A DNA stretch of 64,000 bases from DASQHW01 sp038209365 (GTDB taxonomy: Bacteria > Actinomycetota > Acidimicrobiia > IMCC26256 > PALSA-610). Location: positions 48,358-112,357 of the forward strand of contig JBBQXS010000011.1 in the NCBI GenBank assembly GCA_038209365.1. The letters are read 5' to 3'. The notes under the pieces are model-generated. The model did no database searches, had not been told where the DNA came from, and saw nothing but the letters and a program-made list of their open reading frames with translations. This document shows, one piece after another, positions 27,823 through 36,060 of the stretch. Within the stretch, counting starts at the first letter, position 1; every line of letters begins with the position of its first letter. Position numbers and translations under genes: made by a program.

Positions 27823-30122
27823 GCGTGGACGCGGGCCAGAGGTGCCCATGACAACAGCAGCGTCTTCTCGCCGACGTCGCGGAACTGCACGCGTGCCTCG
27901 GCCTTGTCGCCGGTGCCGGTGATGTCGACGATCACGCCTTCGCCGAATTTGTCGTGGCGGACGTCGTCGCCGACCTGCAGGCCGAGTTGCTCGGCGCCGC
28001 GTGCGCCGATCGACGCGCCGTCGCGCCGTAGTGCAGCCGCGACGACTGCCTCCCGGTGCGCACCCCGCCCACCGCCACGCCGGCGACTGTCGTCGTCGGC
28101 CAGCGCATCGACGAGCTCGGCCGGTATCTCATCGAGGAACCGGCTCGGCGGACGGAAGTCCGTGGCTCCGAACATCATCCGGCTCCACGCGTGGCACAGG
28201 TACAACCGCTCCTCCGCGCGCGTGAGCCCGACGTAGCAGAGGCGACGCTCCTCTTCGAGCTCGTCGGGATCACCGAGGCTCCGCACGTGTGGGAAGACGC
28301 CGTCTTCCAAGCCGATCAGGAAGACCACCGGGAACTCGAGACCCTTCGCCGAGTGCAACGTCATGAGCGTGACCGAGCTCTGTTCGGGATCGTTCTCGTC
28401 GAGATCGGTCACCAGCGAGATCGCCTCCAGGAATGCCTGGACGCGCGCCAGACCCCCGGGCGGCTCGGCGGTCTCCTCGCCGACTCCGATGCCACCGATC
28501 GCCACGAGGCCGGCGAGGTCGCCCTGCTCGATCTGCTCATCGAACTCGCGAGCCGAACCGACGAGCTCCTGGAGGTTCTCGACGCGCCCGTGGGCTTCGA
28601 CCGACCGCTCGGCCTCGAGCTCGGCGAGGTAGCCACTGCGCAGCAACACCGCTTCCAACGTCGCGCCGACGCCACCCGCGGCGGCTTCCTCGACCTCGGC
28701 GATCAAATCGAGCAGCTCGCGTGTCCCTCCCAACGCCTTTCCGTGCACGCCGGCCGCGGCTGCGTGCTCCGCCGCGGCGCGGAATGTCACGCCCGCGCCC
28801 TTCGCATATGCGTCGATCTTGGCGACCGACGTGTCGCCGACACCCCGCCGGGGCGTGTTGACGATGCGCTTCCACGACACCTCGTCGTCGGGGTTCACGA
28901 GCGCGCGCAGGTACGCCAACGCGTCCTTGATCTCGCGGCGGTCGTAGAACTTCACACCGCCGAACACGCGGTACGGCACACCCGAGCGCACGAGCGCCTC
29001 TTCGAGCACGCGGCTCTGCGCGTTCGTCCGGTAGAACACCGCGATGTCGCCGTAGCGGAACTCGGCGCCGTCGACCAGGCGGTGGACCTCGCGCACGACG
29101 AACTGCGCCTCGTCGTGCTCGTCGTCGCCCTGGTACCGGGTGATCTGCTCGCCCTCACCCTTGTCGGTCCAGAGATGCTTCTTGCGCGTCGTGACGTTGT
29201 TTGCGATCACCGCGTTGGCAGCTTCGAGGATGCGCTGGGTCGAGCGATAGTTCTGGTCGAGCACCACGACGGTCGCCTCGGGAAACGCCTCCTCGAACCG
29301 CATCAGATTGCGGAAGTCCGCCCCACGAAATCGGTACACGCTCTGTGCGTCGTCACCGACGATCATGATGCTGCGGTGCTCCTGCGTGAGCATCCGCACC
29401 AGCTCCCACTGCGCGACGTTGGTGTCCTGGAACTCGTCGACGAGGACGTGACGGAAGCGTTGCTGATAACGCGTCAGCGCCTCGGGGTGCTCGCGGAACA
29501 ACCGCACGGCAAGGACCAGCAGGTCGTCGAAGTCGACCGCTGATGCATCGGCCAGGCGCCGCTGGTATTCGGTGTACACCTCGGCGACCCGCCGTTCGGC
29601 CGGGCCCGACGCCATGTCCGCGTACTGGGCAGGCAGGACGAGCTCGTTCTTCAACGAGCTGATCTGCGCGTGCATCTGTCGGGCCGGGAATCGTTTCGGG
29701 TCGAGGTTGAGGTCACGCCGGACCCAGTCGGTGAGGCGTTGTGCATCCGCCTGGTCGTAGATCGTGAAGCTCGACCGATAGCCGAGCAATGACGCTTCCC
29801 GACGCAGGATGCGCGAGCACGCCGAGTGGAACGTCGACACCCACATCCGCCGCCCGACCGGACCGACGAGCTCGGCGACGCGCTCGCGCATCTCCCCGGC
29901 GGCCTTGTTGGTGAACGTGATCGCGAGGATCTCGAACGGCGACACGTCGAGCTCGGCGACGAGATACGCGAGCCGGTGTGTCAGCACCCGGGTCTTGCCC
30001 GATCCCGCGCCTGCGACGACGAGCACCGGTCCCGGCGGCAGCGTCACCGCCTCGTACTGGGCAGGGTTCAGCCCGGAGAGATCGAGCTCACGCCGGGGCC
30101 GAGAGGGCTGCACGTCCACCAT
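27819..30122 (-). CDS. pcrA: ATP-dependent DNA helicase PcrA/UvrD
   Basis: A 767-residue SF1A helicase. Motif I is AGAGSGKT near residue 40, motif II is VDEFQDTN, motif III is GDDAQSVYRFRGAD, motif IV/V/VI are present as QNYRST, TLHSAKGLEFP and YVGLTRAEERL. The C-terminal tail ends in a Tudor-like RNA polymerase-interacting region (VGDDVRHDKFGEGVIVDI). It works in nucleotide excision and mismatch repair and in removing RecA filaments. It is probably monocistronic, with dtd upstream on the same strand. Confidence 0.95.
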   Translation of the reverse strand: MVDVQPSRPRRELDLSGLNPAQYEAVTLPPGPVLVVAGAGSGKTRVLTHRLAYLVAELDVSPFEILAITFTNKAAGEMRERVAELVGPVGRRMWVSTFHSACSRILRREASLLGYRSSFTIYDQADAQRLTDWVRRDLNLDPKRFPARQMHAQISSLKNELVLPAQYADMASGPAERRVAEVYTEYQRRLADASAVDFDDLLVLAVRLFREHPEALTRYQQRFRHVLVDEFQDTNVAQWELVRMLTQEHRSIMIVGDDAQSVYRFRGADFRNLMRFEEAFPEATVVVLDQNYRSTQRILEAANAVIANNVTTRKKHLWTDKGEGEQITRYQGDDEHDEAQFVVREVHRLVDGAEFRYGDIAVFYRTNAQSRVLEEALVRSGVPYRVFGGVKFYDRREIKDALAYLRALVNPDDEVSWKRIVNTPRRGVGDTSVAKIDAYAKGAGVTFRAAAEHAAAAGVHGKALGGTRELLDLIAEVEEAAAGGVGATLEAVLLRSGYLAELEAERSVEAHGRVENLQELVGSAREFDEQIEQGDLAGLVAIGGIGVGEETAEPPGGLARVQAFLEAISLVTDLDENDPEQSSVTLMTLHSAKGLEFPVVFLIGLEDGVFPHVRSLGDPDELEEERRLCYVGLTRAEERLYLCHAWSRMMFGATDFRPPSRFLDEIPAELVDALADDDSRRRGGGRGAHREAVVAAALRRDGASIGARGAEQLGLQVGDDVRHDKFGEGVIVDITGTGDKAEARVQFRDVGEKTLLLSWAPLARVHA

Positions 30123-30158
30123 GTCGACCCCATGGTACCGGTGCGAATTACATCGATG

Positions 30159-30596
30159 TCAGCCCTCGAGCAGCAAGGTCACCGGGCCGTCGTTGACCAG
30201 CGCGACCTGCATGTCGGCGCCGAACACCCCGGTTGCGACCGGCACGCCGAGCGCGCCCAGCGCACCGACAAAAGCGTCGAGAATGGGCGCGGCCTGCTCG
30301 GGGCGCGCCGCGGCAACCCAGCTCGGTCGCCGACCCCGCACGGTGTCGCCGTACAACGTGAACTGACTGATCACGAGCGCGCCGCCACGAGTCTCGAGCA
30401 GCGAACGGTTCATCACGCCCGCGTCGTCGTCGAACACGCGCAAGTTGGCCACCTTGGAGGACAGCTTCGCGGCGACCACCGCATCGTCGGAATGCGTGAC
30501 CCCCACGAGCACGCACAGACCGGCACCGATCTCGCCGACCACCGAACCGTCCACCGTGACCGACGCCCGGGTCACCCGCTGCACGAGAGCGCGCAC
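30159..30596 (-). CDS. dtd: D-aminoacyl-tRNA deacylase
   Basis: A 145-residue Dtd that removes D-amino acids (notably D-Tyr) and mischarged glycine from tRNA. The cross-subunit motifs SQFTLYGDTVRGRRPSW and LVNDGPVTL (usually NxGPVT) are present. The start is GTG at 30596. It lies 28 bases after the aldolase gene and 36 before pcrA. Confidence 0.92.
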   Translation of the reverse strand: MRALVQRVTRASVTVDGSVVGEIGAGLCVLVGVTHSDDAVVAAKLSSKVANLRVFDDDAGVMNRSLLETRGGALVISQFTLYGDTVRGRRPSWVAAARPEQAAPILDAFVGALGALGVPVATGVFGADMQVALVNDGPVTLLLEG

Positions 30597-30624
30597 TCAG
30601 GCCTCGCAAGGCAACGACGGAGCG

Positions 30625-31647
30625 CTACCCGGCCGCTTTCTCGGCGTCCGGGGTGTACTCGCCCGACCGCGCGAGACCGTTCATGCGCGCCCGGTGCAGG
30701 TACGCGGCCTGGCCGGCGCCGATGTTGGCGTCGTCGCCCTTCCACGCCTTGAGCGACGGTGCCTGGAGCGCGCGACCGTACGAGAACGAGATCTGCCACG
30801 GATGCGGACCCAGCTTGTTGATCGCGTCGAGGTTCGCGGTCGCCTCCTCGTCCCCCTGGCCGCCGCTCAGGAACACGATGCCGGGCACCGCCGCGGGAAC
30901 CACCGTCCGGAAGGACGAGATCGTCGCCACCGCGACCTGCTCGGGCGACGCCGGGTACTGCTTGCTCTGCTTGCCGGGCACCACCATGTTCGGCTTCAAC
31001 AGCATGCCCTCGTACGCCACGCGCTGCGCATACAGCTGGGTGAACACGTCGTGCAGCGTGTCGCAGGTCACCTCGTAACAGGTTTCGAGCGTGTGATCAC
31101 CGTCCATCAGCACTTCGGGCTCGACGATCGGGACAATGCCCTCCTCCTGGCACAACGCTGCGTAACGCGCGAGCGCGTGCGCGTTCACGTCGAGGCAGTA
31201 CCGCGTAGGGATGCCCGGGCCGATGGTGATCACCGCGCGCCACTTCGCGAACTTGGCGCCCAGCTCCCGGTACTCGACGAGACGTTCCCGCAACCCGTCG
31301 AGACCATCGGTCACGAGCTCGGCGGGTGACTTCGCGAGCGTCGTCGTGCCCTTGTCGACCTTGATGCCCGGGATGATGCCTTGCTGCTCGAGAATCTTCG
31401 TCAGGGGCCGGCCGTCGGAGGCCTTCTGGCGGATCGTCTCGTCGAAGAGGATGACGCCGCTGATGTGCTGGGCCGCGCCCTTGGTGGTGAACAGCATTTC
31501 GCGGTACGCGCGACGGCGGTCCTCGTTCGATGCGCATCCGATCGAGTCGAAGCGCTTCTTGATCGTGCCGCTGCTCTCGTCGGCCGCGAGGATGCCCTTG
31601 CCGGGCGCGACCAGCGCTCGGGCGATCTCGTTCAATGCCGCGTCCAT
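30625..31647 (-). CDS. Fructose-bisphosphate aldolase class I
   Basis: A 340-residue class I aldolase, the metal-independent type that forms a Schiff base. ILAADESSGTIKKRF is at the N-terminus, MLLKPNMV near residue 226 carries the Schiff-base lysine, and FLSGGQGDEEATANL matches the C-terminal phosphate-binding region. Most Actinobacteria use a class II enzyme, so this may be an additional or substituting aldolase. ATG at 31647 has AAAGGAAG in front; an in-frame extension to 31683 lacks support. Confidence 0.93.
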   Translation of the reverse strand: MDAALNEIARALVAPGKGILAADESSGTIKKRFDSIGCASNEDRRRAYREMLFTTKGAAQHISGVILFDETIRQKASDGRPLTKILEQQGIIPGIKVDKGTTTLAKSPAELVTDGLDGLRERLVEYRELGAKFAKWRAVITIGPGIPTRYCLDVNAHALARYAALCQEEGIVPIVEPEVLMDGDHTLETCYEVTCDTLHDVFTQLYAQRVAYEGMLLKPNMVVPGKQSKQYPASPEQVAVATISSFRTVVPAAVPGIVFLSGGQGDEEATANLDAINKLGPHPWQISFSYGRALQAPSLKAWKGDDANIGAGQAAYLHRARMNGLARSGEYTPDAEKAAG

Positions 31648-31709
31648 CGGTTCTTCCTTTCGTGCCGGCCGGAACCGCTCCATTCTCTACCTTCCCTGTG
31701 GGCCGATGC

Positions 31710-33248
31710 CTATTCCCACTCGATCGTGCCCGGCGGCTTCGACGTGATGTCGTACGCGACACGATTGACACCGGGGACCTCATTGATGATGCGGTTCGAG
31801 ATGCGCTCGAGCACGTCGTAGGGCAAGCGCGCCCAATCGGCGGTCATCGCGTCGTCGGACGTCACCGCGCGCAGAATGATCGGGTACGCGTAGGTCCGGT
31901 CGTCGCCCATGACCCCAACGGTCCTGACTGCCGGGAGCACCGCGAAGCTCTGCCAGATGTCGCGGTACAAGCCTGCCCGTCGGATCTCCTCGACGACGAT
32001 GGCGTCGGCCTGTTGCAGGATCTCGACGCGTTCTCGCGTGATCGTGCCGATGATGCGCACGGCGAGGCCCGGACCCGGGAACGGCTGGCGCCACACGATG
32101 TCCGCGGGCAACCCGAGCTCTTCGCCGATCTCGCGCACCTCGTCCTTGAACAAGTGTCGCAACGGTTCGACGAGCTCGAAGTCCATGTCGTCGGGCAGGC
32201 CGCCGACGTTGTGATGCGACTTGATGTTCGCGTTGTCGCCGCCTCCCGACTCCACGATGTCGGGATACAGCGTCCCCTGCACGAGATAGCGCGCGTCACC
32301 GAGGTCGTGGGCCGCTTCCTCGAACACCCGGATGAACAGCTCGCCGATCGTCTTGCGCTTGCGTTCGGGATCGATGACATCGTCGAGCGCGGCGAGGAAT
32401 CGGTCGGCGGCCTTCACGTGCACGAGCTCGACCTCGAACTGCTCGCGAAACGTCTGCTCGACTTGCTCCGCTTCGCCGAGTCGCAACAGGCCCGTGTCGA
32501 CGAACACGCAGACGAGTTGGTCGCCGACGGCTTTGTGGACCAGCGCCGCCGCAACGGCGGAGTCGACGCCGCCGGACAGGCCGCAGATGACGCGCTCGGT
32601 GCCGACCTGCGCCCGGATCTCCGACACCGCGTGCTCGATGATCGAGACGTTCGTCCACGTCGGGCGACACCCGGCGACGTCGTAGAGGAAGGTCTTGAGC
32701 ACTTCCATCCCGTGTTCGGTGTGCACGACCTCGGGATGGAACTGCACGCCGTAGATGCCGCGGTCGCGATCCTCGAGGCCGGCGACCGGCACCGAATCCG
32801 TGCGGGCAGTCACCGTGAACCCGTCGGGCGCGCGCGTGATCGAGTCGCCGTGACTCATCCACACGATCTGTTCCACCGGGAGTTCCGCGAGCAGCAACGA
32901 CGAACCTTCGAGGTGCAGCACGGTCCGGCCGTACTCCCCGACCCCGGTCTTCGTGACCTCGCCGCCCAGATCGCGCGCGACGAGCTGCGCGCCGTAGCAG
33001 ATACCGAGAATCGGCACGCCCGCGTCGTAGATCGCGGCGTCGATGTCGGGTGCGCCATCGACGTGCACCGACGCGGGGCCGCCGGAGAAGATGATGGCTT
33101 TCGGCCTGCGGCCGAGCATGTCGGCGACCGGCATCGATCGTGGCACGATCTCGCTGTACACGTGCGCCTCTCGCACGCGCCTGGCAATCAGCTGCGCGTA
33201 CTGCGCTCCGAAATCGACGACCAGGACGACGTCGGGCGGGTCGTTCAC
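31710..33248 (-). CDS. guaA: GMP synthase (glutamine-hydrolysing)
   Basis: A 512-residue enzyme converting XMP to GMP. The N-terminal glutamine amidotransferase has the nucleophile in GICYGAQL (Cys84; MQ is more usual) and GVQFHPEVVHT with catalytic His and Glu. The ATP-pyrophosphatase domain has LSGGVDSAV, and the C-terminal dimer domain ends with KPPGTIEWE. GTG start preceded by GGGA. guaB3 lies upstream with a 31-base gap. Confidence 0.95.
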   Translation of the reverse strand: MNDPPDVVLVVDFGAQYAQLIARRVREAHVYSEIVPRSMPVADMLGRRPKAIIFSGGPASVHVDGAPDIDAAIYDAGVPILGICYGAQLVARDLGGEVTKTGVGEYGRTVLHLEGSSLLLAELPVEQIVWMSHGDSITRAPDGFTVTARTDSVPVAGLEDRDRGIYGVQFHPEVVHTEHGMEVLKTFLYDVAGCRPTWTNVSIIEHAVSEIRAQVGTERVICGLSGGVDSAVAAALVHKAVGDQLVCVFVDTGLLRLGEAEQVEQTFREQFEVELVHVKAADRFLAALDDVIDPERKRKTIGELFIRVFEEAAHDLGDARYLVQGTLYPDIVESGGGDNANIKSHHNVGGLPDDMDFELVEPLRHLFKDEVREIGEELGLPADIVWRQPFPGPGLAVRIIGTITRERVEILQQADAIVVEEIRRAGLYRDIWQSFAVLPAVRTVGVMGDDRTYAYPIILRAVTSDDAMTADWARLPYDVLERISNRIINEVPGVNRVAYDITSKPPGTIEWE

Positions 33249-33279
33249 TGCATCCCGGGAAGGGTGACCGAGAGCTCGC

Positions 33280-34449
33280 TCACTGGCCGGCCATCCCGAT
33301 GCCCTGTGCGCGCTGCAGCGACTTGCCCTCGGTCTTCAACGCGGGCGCGACCATGACCTCGGCCTTTTGGAATTCCTTCACGGTCTCGTAGCCGGTCGTC
33401 GCCATCGACGTGCGGAGCGCACCGAAGAGATTGAGCGTGCCGTCGTTCTCGTGGGCGGGCCCGACGAGGATCTCCGCGAGCGTTGCCTTCTGGCCGGCGA
33501 ACACACGCGCACCGCGCGGCAATGTGGGATGAAACGTCGCCATACCCCAGTGGTAGCCGCGGCCCGGGGCCTCGTACGCGCCGGCGAGCGGCGAACCGAT
33601 CATCACCGCGTCGGCGCCACACGCGATCGCCTTGGCGATGTCGCCGCCCGTACGCATGCCGCCGTCGGCGATGACATGCACGTAGACGCCCGTCTCGTCG
33701 AGATGACGGATCCGGGCACCCGCGGCGTCGGCGATCGCCGTGGCCTGCGGCACACCGATGCCGAGCACGCCTCGGCTCGTGCACGCGTGGCCCGGACCCA
33801 CACCGACGAGGACGCCGACCGCGCCCGTGCGCATCAGGTGCAGCGCCGTCGAGTACGACGCACAACCGCCGACCATCACGGGGAGGTCGAACTCCCGGAT
33901 GAACTTCTTGAGGTTCAGGGGCTGGCGCTCGGGATCGTGGGACACGTGCTCGGCGGAGACGACCGTGCCCTGCACGACGAGGACGTCGAGCTCGGCGTCC
34001 AGCACGTGCTTGGCGTACAGCTCGACCCGCTGCGGGGTGAGCGATGCGCACACGGTGACACCGCCGGCCTTGACCTCGCGGATGCGCTGTGGGATCAGCT
34101 CTTCCTTGATCGGCTCGTCGTAGAGCTCCTGCATGCGGCGGGTCGCCTTTTCGGGCGCCAGCGACGCGATCTCCTCGAACACCGACTCCGGGTCCTCGTA
34201 GCGTGTCCAGAGACCCTCGAGATTCAGGCAGGCGAGGCCGCCGAGCCGCCCGATCTCGATCGCGCTCGCCGGGGACACGACGCCGTCCATCGCGGCGGCC
34301 ATCATCGGGAGCTCGAACTTGTAGGCGTCGACCTCCCAGGTGATGTCGACGTCTTCCGGGTCGCGGGTGCGCCGGCTCGGCACGATCGCGATGTCATCGA
34401 ACCCGTATGCCCGGCGTCCCGACTTGCCGATGCCGATCTCGACTTCCAC
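33280..34449 (-). CDS. guaB3: GuaB3-type IMP dehydrogenase family protein
   Basis: A 389-residue TIM-barrel protein of the actinobacterial GuaB3 group. GHACTSRGVLGIGVPQ contains the catalytic cysteine loop, and VIADGGMRTGGDIAKAIACGAD and VMIGSPLAGA the phosphate-binding region. CBS domains are absent. GuaB3 proteins differ from canonical IMPDH and some have been assigned guanine-nucleotide reductase activity, so the direction of the reaction here is open. GTG at 34449 follows GGAGG. Confidence 0.88.
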   Translation of the reverse strand: MEVEIGIGKSGRRAYGFDDIAIVPSRRTRDPEDVDITWEVDAYKFELPMMAAAMDGVVSPASAIEIGRLGGLACLNLEGLWTRYEDPESVFEEIASLAPEKATRRMQELYDEPIKEELIPQRIREVKAGGVTVCASLTPQRVELYAKHVLDAELDVLVVQGTVVSAEHVSHDPERQPLNLKKFIREFDLPVMVGGCASYSTALHLMRTGAVGVLVGVGPGHACTSRGVLGIGVPQATAIADAAGARIRHLDETGVYVHVIADGGMRTGGDIAKAIACGADAVMIGSPLAGAYEAPGRGYHWGMATFHPTLPRGARVFAGQKATLAEILVGPAHENDGTLNLFGALRTSMATTGYETVKEFQKAEVMVAPALKTEGKSLQRAQGIGMAGQ

Positions 34450-34506
34450 GGCCCCTCCGGCGTCTCCGCGTTCCCCTGGAACTCAGGAGGTTACCGCCCG
34501 GATCGG

Positions 34507-35295
34507 CTACTCGGTGCCTTTGCAGAACCCGACCGCGTCGACGTGGTCGGTGCCGTCGCCACAGTGGAGGTTGATATTCGCGTGCGAGAAGACGCCTTGC
34601 GGGCTCTCCCAGCCGGGCACGACCCACGCGTGCACCATCCACAGGGTGTTGCGCATGAACTGCCCGTGCACCTCATCGCATTGCGCCTTCGTCACGTCGC
34701 TGTCGGGCGGGAACGGGACAGAGATCTTGCCGCCGTCGTTGTAGTTGATGCAGAGGTTGGTGTGCCGGTGCCAGTGATCGTTGGGCCCCGCGAAGCCCTC
34801 GGGGGGGTTCAGCTCGAAGGAGCCGTACATGAGCCCGGTGATGCGCGACTTGGGGCCGATGCCGTCGTAGATCAAGGCCAAGGGCTTCGCGGCCTCGACC
34901 GCCGTGGACTGGTGCGTGTATCCGGCCGCGCCGACCGACAGGGACACGTAGTGCGCGCCGGCGCCGGGCGTGAAGAGCCCGGCCTGGATGTATCCGCCGT
35001 CGGTCGCGTCCTTCACCGTGGGATAGCGCATCGCGACGTCGCGCGCGGCGACGAGCTGCGCGGCGAGCTTGTCGCGTGTCGCGACGGTGAGCGGCTTGTC
35101 GGGGACCGTCTCGGCGGCCTCATCGGCGTTGCTGCGCAGGCCGATCGCGGCGGGCTGGGTCGTGGGCGTCGGACGGACGCTCGTCGGGGTCGGCACGGCG
35201 GTCTTCTCGGCGCTGCTTCCGGAGCAGCCGGCCGCAAGCATCGCGGCGGCAAAGGCCGTTGCCGAGGCTCGGAGCACGACCCGGTGGCGAAGCAC
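34507..35295 (-). CDS. Lipoprotein of unknown function
   Basis: A 262-residue protein with a signal peptide ending in the lipobox LAAGC. A Thr/Pro/Ser-rich linker follows (PTPTSVRPTPTT), then a helix and a globular domain with several His and Cys residues: DHWHRHTNLCIN, HGQFM, MVHAWVVPGWESP and NLHCGD. Repeated His-Cys patterns could bind a metal. The start is GTG at 35295 or TTG at 35301. It lies 57 bases upstream of guaB3 on the same strand and 44 from the Nudix gene. Confidence 0.7.
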   Translation of the reverse strand: MLRHRVVLRASATAFAAAMLAAGCSGSSAEKTAVPTPTSVRPTPTTQPAAIGLRSNADEAAETVPDKPLTVATRDKLAAQLVAARDVAMRYPTVKDATDGGYIQAGLFTPGAGAHYVSLSVGAAGYTHQSTAVEAAKPLALIYDGIGPKSRITGLMYGSFELNPPEGFAGPNDHWHRHTNLCINYNDGGKISVPFPPDSDVTKAQCDEVHGQFMRNTLWMVHAWVVPGWESPQGVFSHANINLHCGDGTDHVDAVGFCKGTE

Positions 35296-35339
35296 GACCA
35301 AGCGTAACCCTGCCGACTGCACGGCGCACGGGTGCGAGC

Positions 35340-36020
35340 TCAGCTTCCCGCGACGAGATGCGCGAGGAAGCTCGTGAGGATGCGCGCGGTCGCACCCCAC
35401 ACCGTCTCGTCGTCGAGCTCGTAGAAGTGCACATTGAGGTCGTCCGTCCACGTGTCCCACCGTTCCTCGCGGTATACGTCGGCGTCGAGCAGCTCGGACA
35501 GCGGCACGATGAGGATCCGCTCGACCTCGGACGGGTTCGGCGTCAGCGCCGGCCGCCCGCGCAAGAAACCAACGAATGGTGTGATCGTGAATCGCGACGC
35601 CACGGTGCCGATGCCGTCGAGCTGTGCAACCACCTCGACGTCGCCCGACGCGAGCCCGACCTCTTCGTGCGCCTCCCGGAGCGCGGCCGCGCGCAGATCG
35701 GCGTCGACGCCGGGCTCGAATTTGCCGCCCGGGAACGCGATCTCGCCCTTGTGCGACGGCATCGTCTCGGGACGCTTGATCAGCACGACATGCGCCTCGT
35801 CGTCCGCCTCGAACATCGGCACGAGCACGGCCGCGGCACGCGCGTCGGCGACGTACGCGGGTGCGTCGGTCGCCCGCGGCAACGCGGCCAGCCGGCTGCG
35901 CACTTCCTCGAGCGTGATCTTGCGCCGTTCCGGCGGCAGCTCCGCCCACGGCGCGGGCGCGCCCGGGCGGTACGACGGCGGCCGCGGGATCCGTTGTTGT
36001 CCCCCGCGCCGACTCGCCAC
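35340..36020 (-). CDS. Nudix hydrolase, CoA pyrophosphatase type
   Basis: A 226-residue Nudix hydrolase whose box GGKFEPGVDADLRAAALREAHEEVG has REAHEEVG with the metal-binding glutamates. It is preceded by VLLIKRPETMPSHKGEIAFPGG, which matches the UPF0035 pattern of CoA pyrophosphatases (Nudt7-like). Such enzymes split CoA or acyl-CoA to 4'-phosphopantetheine derivatives and ADP. GTG at 36020 is chosen; the gene is divergent from the acyl-CoA synthetase at 36061 with 40 bases between. Confidence 0.83.
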   Translation of the reverse strand: MASRRGGQQRIPRPPSYRPGAPAPWAELPPERRKITLEEVRSRLAALPRATDAPAYVADARAAAVLVPMFEADDEAHVVLIKRPETMPSHKGEIAFPGGKFEPGVDADLRAAALREAHEEVGLASGDVEVVAQLDGIGTVASRFTITPFVGFLRGRPALTPNPSEVERILIVPLSELLDADVYREERWDTWTDDLNVHFYELDDETVWGATARILTSFLAHLVAGS

Positions 36021-36060
36021 GGCGACGAGGCTACCGACGTTCTGGAAGACTCCGCTCTCT

